Below are positions 5,589 through 7,648 of a DNA stretch of 7,648 nucleotides, piece after piece; the stretch's first letter is position 1; each line of letters opens with the position of its first letter. The stretch comes from Fusobacteriaceae bacterium (GTDB taxonomy: Bacteria; Fusobacteriota; Fusobacteriia; Fusobacteriales; Fusobacteriaceae). The stretch lies in assembly GCA_030625925.1 (NCBI GenBank), contig DAOUPY010000063.1, positions 1-7,648 of the forward strand, read 5' to 3'. The notes beneath the pieces are model-generated. The model saw only the letters and a list, made by a program, of their open reading frames with translations. It was not told where the DNA came from and ran no database searches. Both the position numbers and the translations under genes were made by a program.

Positions 5589-6605
5589 ATGGCAGCAGTA
5601 AAGATAGCGATAAATGGATTTGGTAGAATTGGAAGATTAGCATTCAGATTAATGGCAGATAACCCTGAATTTGAAGTAGTAGCAATAAATGACTTAACGG
5701 ACCCTAGAACTTTGGCTTACTTATTAAAGTTTGATACAGCTCAAGGAAGATTCAAAATGGATTCAATTGAAGCTACAGAAAACGGAATATTAGTAGACGG
5801 GAAAGAAATTAAAATATATTCTGAAAGAAATGCAGCAGACTTACCTTGGAAAGCATTAGATGTAGATGTAGTATTAGAATGTACTGGATTCTATGTATCT
5901 AAAGAAAAGTCTCAAGCACATATAGATGCAGGAGCTAAAAAAGTAGTTATCTCTGCACCAGCAGCAGGAGATCTTAAGACTATCGTATTCAACGTAAACG
6001 ATAATGTATTAACTGGAGAAGAGACTATCATCTCTGGAGCTTCTTGTACAACTAACTGTTTAGCACCAGTTGTAAACGTATTAAACAAAGAATTTGGATT
6101 AGTAAAAGGATTCATGACTACTATCCATGCATATACAAATGACCAAAACATCTTAGATTCACCTCATCCAAAGGATATCAACGCAAGAAGAGGAAGAGCA
6201 GGAGCAGCTAACATGGTACCTACTTCAACTGGAGCAGCAGTAGCAGTAGGAAAAGTATTACCTGAGTTATTAGGAAAATTAGATGGTGGAGCAGTAAGAG
6301 TTCCAACTGTTACAGGATCTTGTGTTGACTTAGTAGTAGAGTTAGAAAAGAATGTAACAGTAGAAGAGATCAACGCAGCTATGAAAGCAGCATCAAATGA
6401 AACTTTAGGATATACTGAAGAGCCAATCGTATCTTCTGACTGTATCGGAATCCAATTTGGATCATGGTTTGACGCTCAATCTACAAAAGTAATGACTGTA
6501 AATGGAAAGCAATTAGTAAAAATCTTAACTTGGTATGATAATGAGATGTCTTATACAGCTCAATTAATCAGAACTTGTAAGAAATTTGCTCAATTAGCAA
6601 AGTAA
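5589..6605 (+). CDS. gap: Glyceraldehyde-3-phosphate dehydrogenase, type I
   Basis: This cytoplasmic glycolytic enzyme oxidises and phosphorylates glyceraldehyde 3-phosphate to 1,3-bisphosphoglycerate, reducing NAD+. It has 338 residues, full family length. The Rossmann fold motif INGFGRIGR is at residues 8-16. Asp35 in INDLTD sits where NAD-specific enzymes contact the adenosine ribose, so NAD+ rather than NADP+ is expected. The catalytic Cys153 is in [12 protein letters not shown] and His180 is in the [10 protein letters not shown] block. WYDNEMSY (315-322) is the conserved C-terminal signature. ATG 5589 lies 9 nt after AGGAGG. Compared with neighbours it uses more AAC and ATC codons, in keeping with high expression. 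pgk, for the next step in glycolysis, lies downstream beyond a terminator. Confidence 0.98.
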   Translation: MAAVKIAINGFGRIGRLAFRLMADNPEFEVVAINDLTDPRTLAYLLKFDTAQGRFKMDSIEATENGILVDGKEIKIYSERNAADLPWKALDVDVVLECTGFYVSKEKSQAHIDAGAKKVVISAPAAGDLKTIVFNVNDNVLTGEETIISGASCTTNCLAPVVNVLNKEFGLVKGFMTTIHAYTNDQNILDSPHPKDINARRGRAGAANMVPTSTGAAVAVGKVLPELLGKLDGGAVRVPTVTGSCVDLVVELEKNVTVEEINAAMKAASNETLGYTEEPIVSSDCIGIQFGSWFDAQSTKVMTVNGKQLVKILTWYDNEMSYTAQLIRTCKKFAQLAK

Positions 6606-6625
6606 TTATATAATAGAATAAATAG

Positions 6626-6660
6626 AATAGCGGGAGCATTGGTTTCCGCTATTTTTTTTT
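6626..6660 (+). terminator. Terminator between gap and pgk
   Basis: AATAGCGG (6626-6633) and CCGCTATT (6646-6653) form an 8-bp stem that can extend inward by weaker pairs (GAGC with GTTT-side bases, loop ATTG). The T run reaches 6660. It is a strong-looking intrinsic terminator, only 33 nt before the pgk start codon. Confidence 0.9.
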
Positions 6661-6693
6661 AAAATAAAACCAATTTTTGGAGGGATCAATAAA

Positions 6694-7648
6694 ATGGCAA
6701 AAAAAATAGTAAATGAATTAGAATTAAATGGTAAAAAAGTATTGATGAGAGTGGACTTTAACGTCCCTATGAAGGATGGAAAGATTACAAACGATAACAG
6801 AATAGCAGCAGCAACTGATACAATTAAATATGTATTGGAGCAAGGTGGAAGAGTTATAGCTTTTTCTCATTTAGGAAGAGTAAAAACAGAGGAAGATAAA
6901 GCTGGAAAATCAATGGCACCAATAGCTGTAAGATTATCTGAATTACTAGGTAAGGAAGTTAAGTTTGTGGCTGAGACTAGAGGAGCAGAATTAGAAGCCG
7001 CAGTGGCGGAATTAAAAGATGGAGAGATCATGATGTTTGAAAATACTAGATTTGAAGACATCGATGGAAAGAAAGAATCTAAAAATGATCCTGAGTTAGG
7101 AAAATATTGGGCTTCTTTAGGAGACGTTTTCATAAACGATGCATTTGGAACGGCTCATAGAGCACATGCTTCAAACGTAGGAATTGCTTCAAACGTAACA
7201 GAATCAGCAGCAGGGTTCTTAATGGAAAAAGAAATTAAATTTATAGGTGGAGTAGTAGATGCACCACAGAAGCCGTTAGTGGCGATCTTAGGCGGGGCAA
7301 AAGTTTCTGACAAAATCTCTGTAATCAAAAACTTAATTCCAAAAGCTGATAAAATTATTATCGGTGGAGGAATGATGTTTACTTTCTTAAAAGCAAAAGG
7401 ATTAAATATCGGATCTTCATTATGTGAAGAAGATAGATTAGATCTTGCTAGAGAATTAATGGAATTAGCAGGAGATAAATTGATCTTACCTTTAGATACT
7501 ATTACTTCAAAAGAGTTTTCAAATGATGCAGGGCATCAAATAGTATCTGTAGAAAATATTCCATCAGATGAAATGGGGTTAGATATCGGACCGAAATCAG
7601 TAGAGTTATTTAAAGAGGCTTTAGCGGGAGCTAAGACTGTAGTATGGA
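6694..7648 (+). CDS. pgk: Phosphoglycerate kinase (3' partial)
   Basis: This cytoplasmic glycolytic enzyme transfers phosphate from 1,3-bisphosphoglycerate to ADP, making ATP. The frame runs open to the window edge, giving 318 complete codons of an expected 395-400 or so. N-domain substrate motifs are present: RVDFNVP (19-25), SHLGR (58-62), ENTRF (116-120) and the basic-patch block [12 protein letters not shown] (149-160). The linker and C-domain nucleotide side follow with GGAKVSDKI (200-208) and GGGMMFTF (224-231). The final glycine-rich ATP loop lies beyond the window. ATG 6694 follows GGAGGG (6679-6684) at 9 nt. No convincing promoter fits between the gap terminator and this start, so expression probably depends on read-through from gap. 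Confidence 0.97.
   Translation, partial: MAKKIVNELELNGKKVLMRVDFNVPMKDGKITNDNRIAAATDTIKYVLEQGGRVIAFSHLGRVKTEEDKAGKSMAPIAVRLSELLGKEVKFVAETRGAELEAAVAELKDGEIMMFENTRFEDIDGKKESKNDPELGKYWASLGDVFINDAFGTAHRAHASNVGIASNVTESAAGFLMEKEIKFIGGVVDAPQKPLVAILGGAKVSDKISVIKNLIPKADKIIIGGGMMFTFLKAKGLNIGSSLCEEDRLDLARELMELAGDKLILPLDTITSKEFSNDAGHQIVSVENIPSDEMGLDIGPKSVELFKEALAGAKTVVW

Noticed and set aside
6867..7133. Reverse-strand open frame inside pgk
   Set aside because: It is antisense to conserved pgk motifs, low in complexity, and has no similarity I recognise.

Overview
The window is AT-rich bacterial chromosome carrying housekeeping genes, all on the + strand. The best guess for the host is a member of the Fusobacteriota, perhaps a marine relative such as Psychrilyobacter, Ilyobacter or Propionigenium. 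This rests on the base composition, strong AGGAGG-type ribosome sites, short signal peptides ending in 'SFG', and a minimal nifS-nifU pair without isc accessory genes. It is inference, and a clostridial host is not formally excluded.

Layout: (1) 1-884 holds the 3' end of a probable family X DNA polymerase gene, overlapped by nth (endonuclease III); together they look like a base-excision-repair operon. (2) 957-2617 is a self-contained Fe-S assembly unit: a near-consensus promoter, nifS (cysteine desulfurase), nifU (IscU-type scaffold) and a GNRA-loop terminator. (3) 2583-2871 is a gene-free stretch with an extended -10 promoter, nested AT-rich inverted repeats and a strikingly GC-rich hairpin; it is the least explained part of the window. 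(4) 2881-4001 is an exported D-Ala-D-Ala carboxypeptidase with its own terminator. (5) 4014-4527 is a small exported Met/Gly-rich protein resembling Spy/ZraP periplasmic proteins, with its own promoter and terminator. (6) 4537-5476 is an RluA-type pseudouridine synthase behind an extended -10 promoter. (7) 5519-7648 holds gap (glyceraldehyde-3-phosphate dehydrogenase) with a strong promoter, an intergenic terminator, and then pgk (phosphoglycerate kinase), which runs off the right edge.

How they fit together: NifS supplies sulfur and NifU assembles clusters that could serve [4Fe-4S] proteins such as the Nth encoded just upstream. Gap and Pgk catalyse consecutive steps of glycolysis; a terminator between them suggests that pgk is made at a lower level by read-through or from a promoter not seen here. 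The carboxypeptidase and the Spy-like protein act in the cell envelope. No complete previously undescribed system is evident. The items most worth a second look are the palindrome-rich gap before the carboxypeptidase, the polymerase-nth overlap, and the Spy-like protein.
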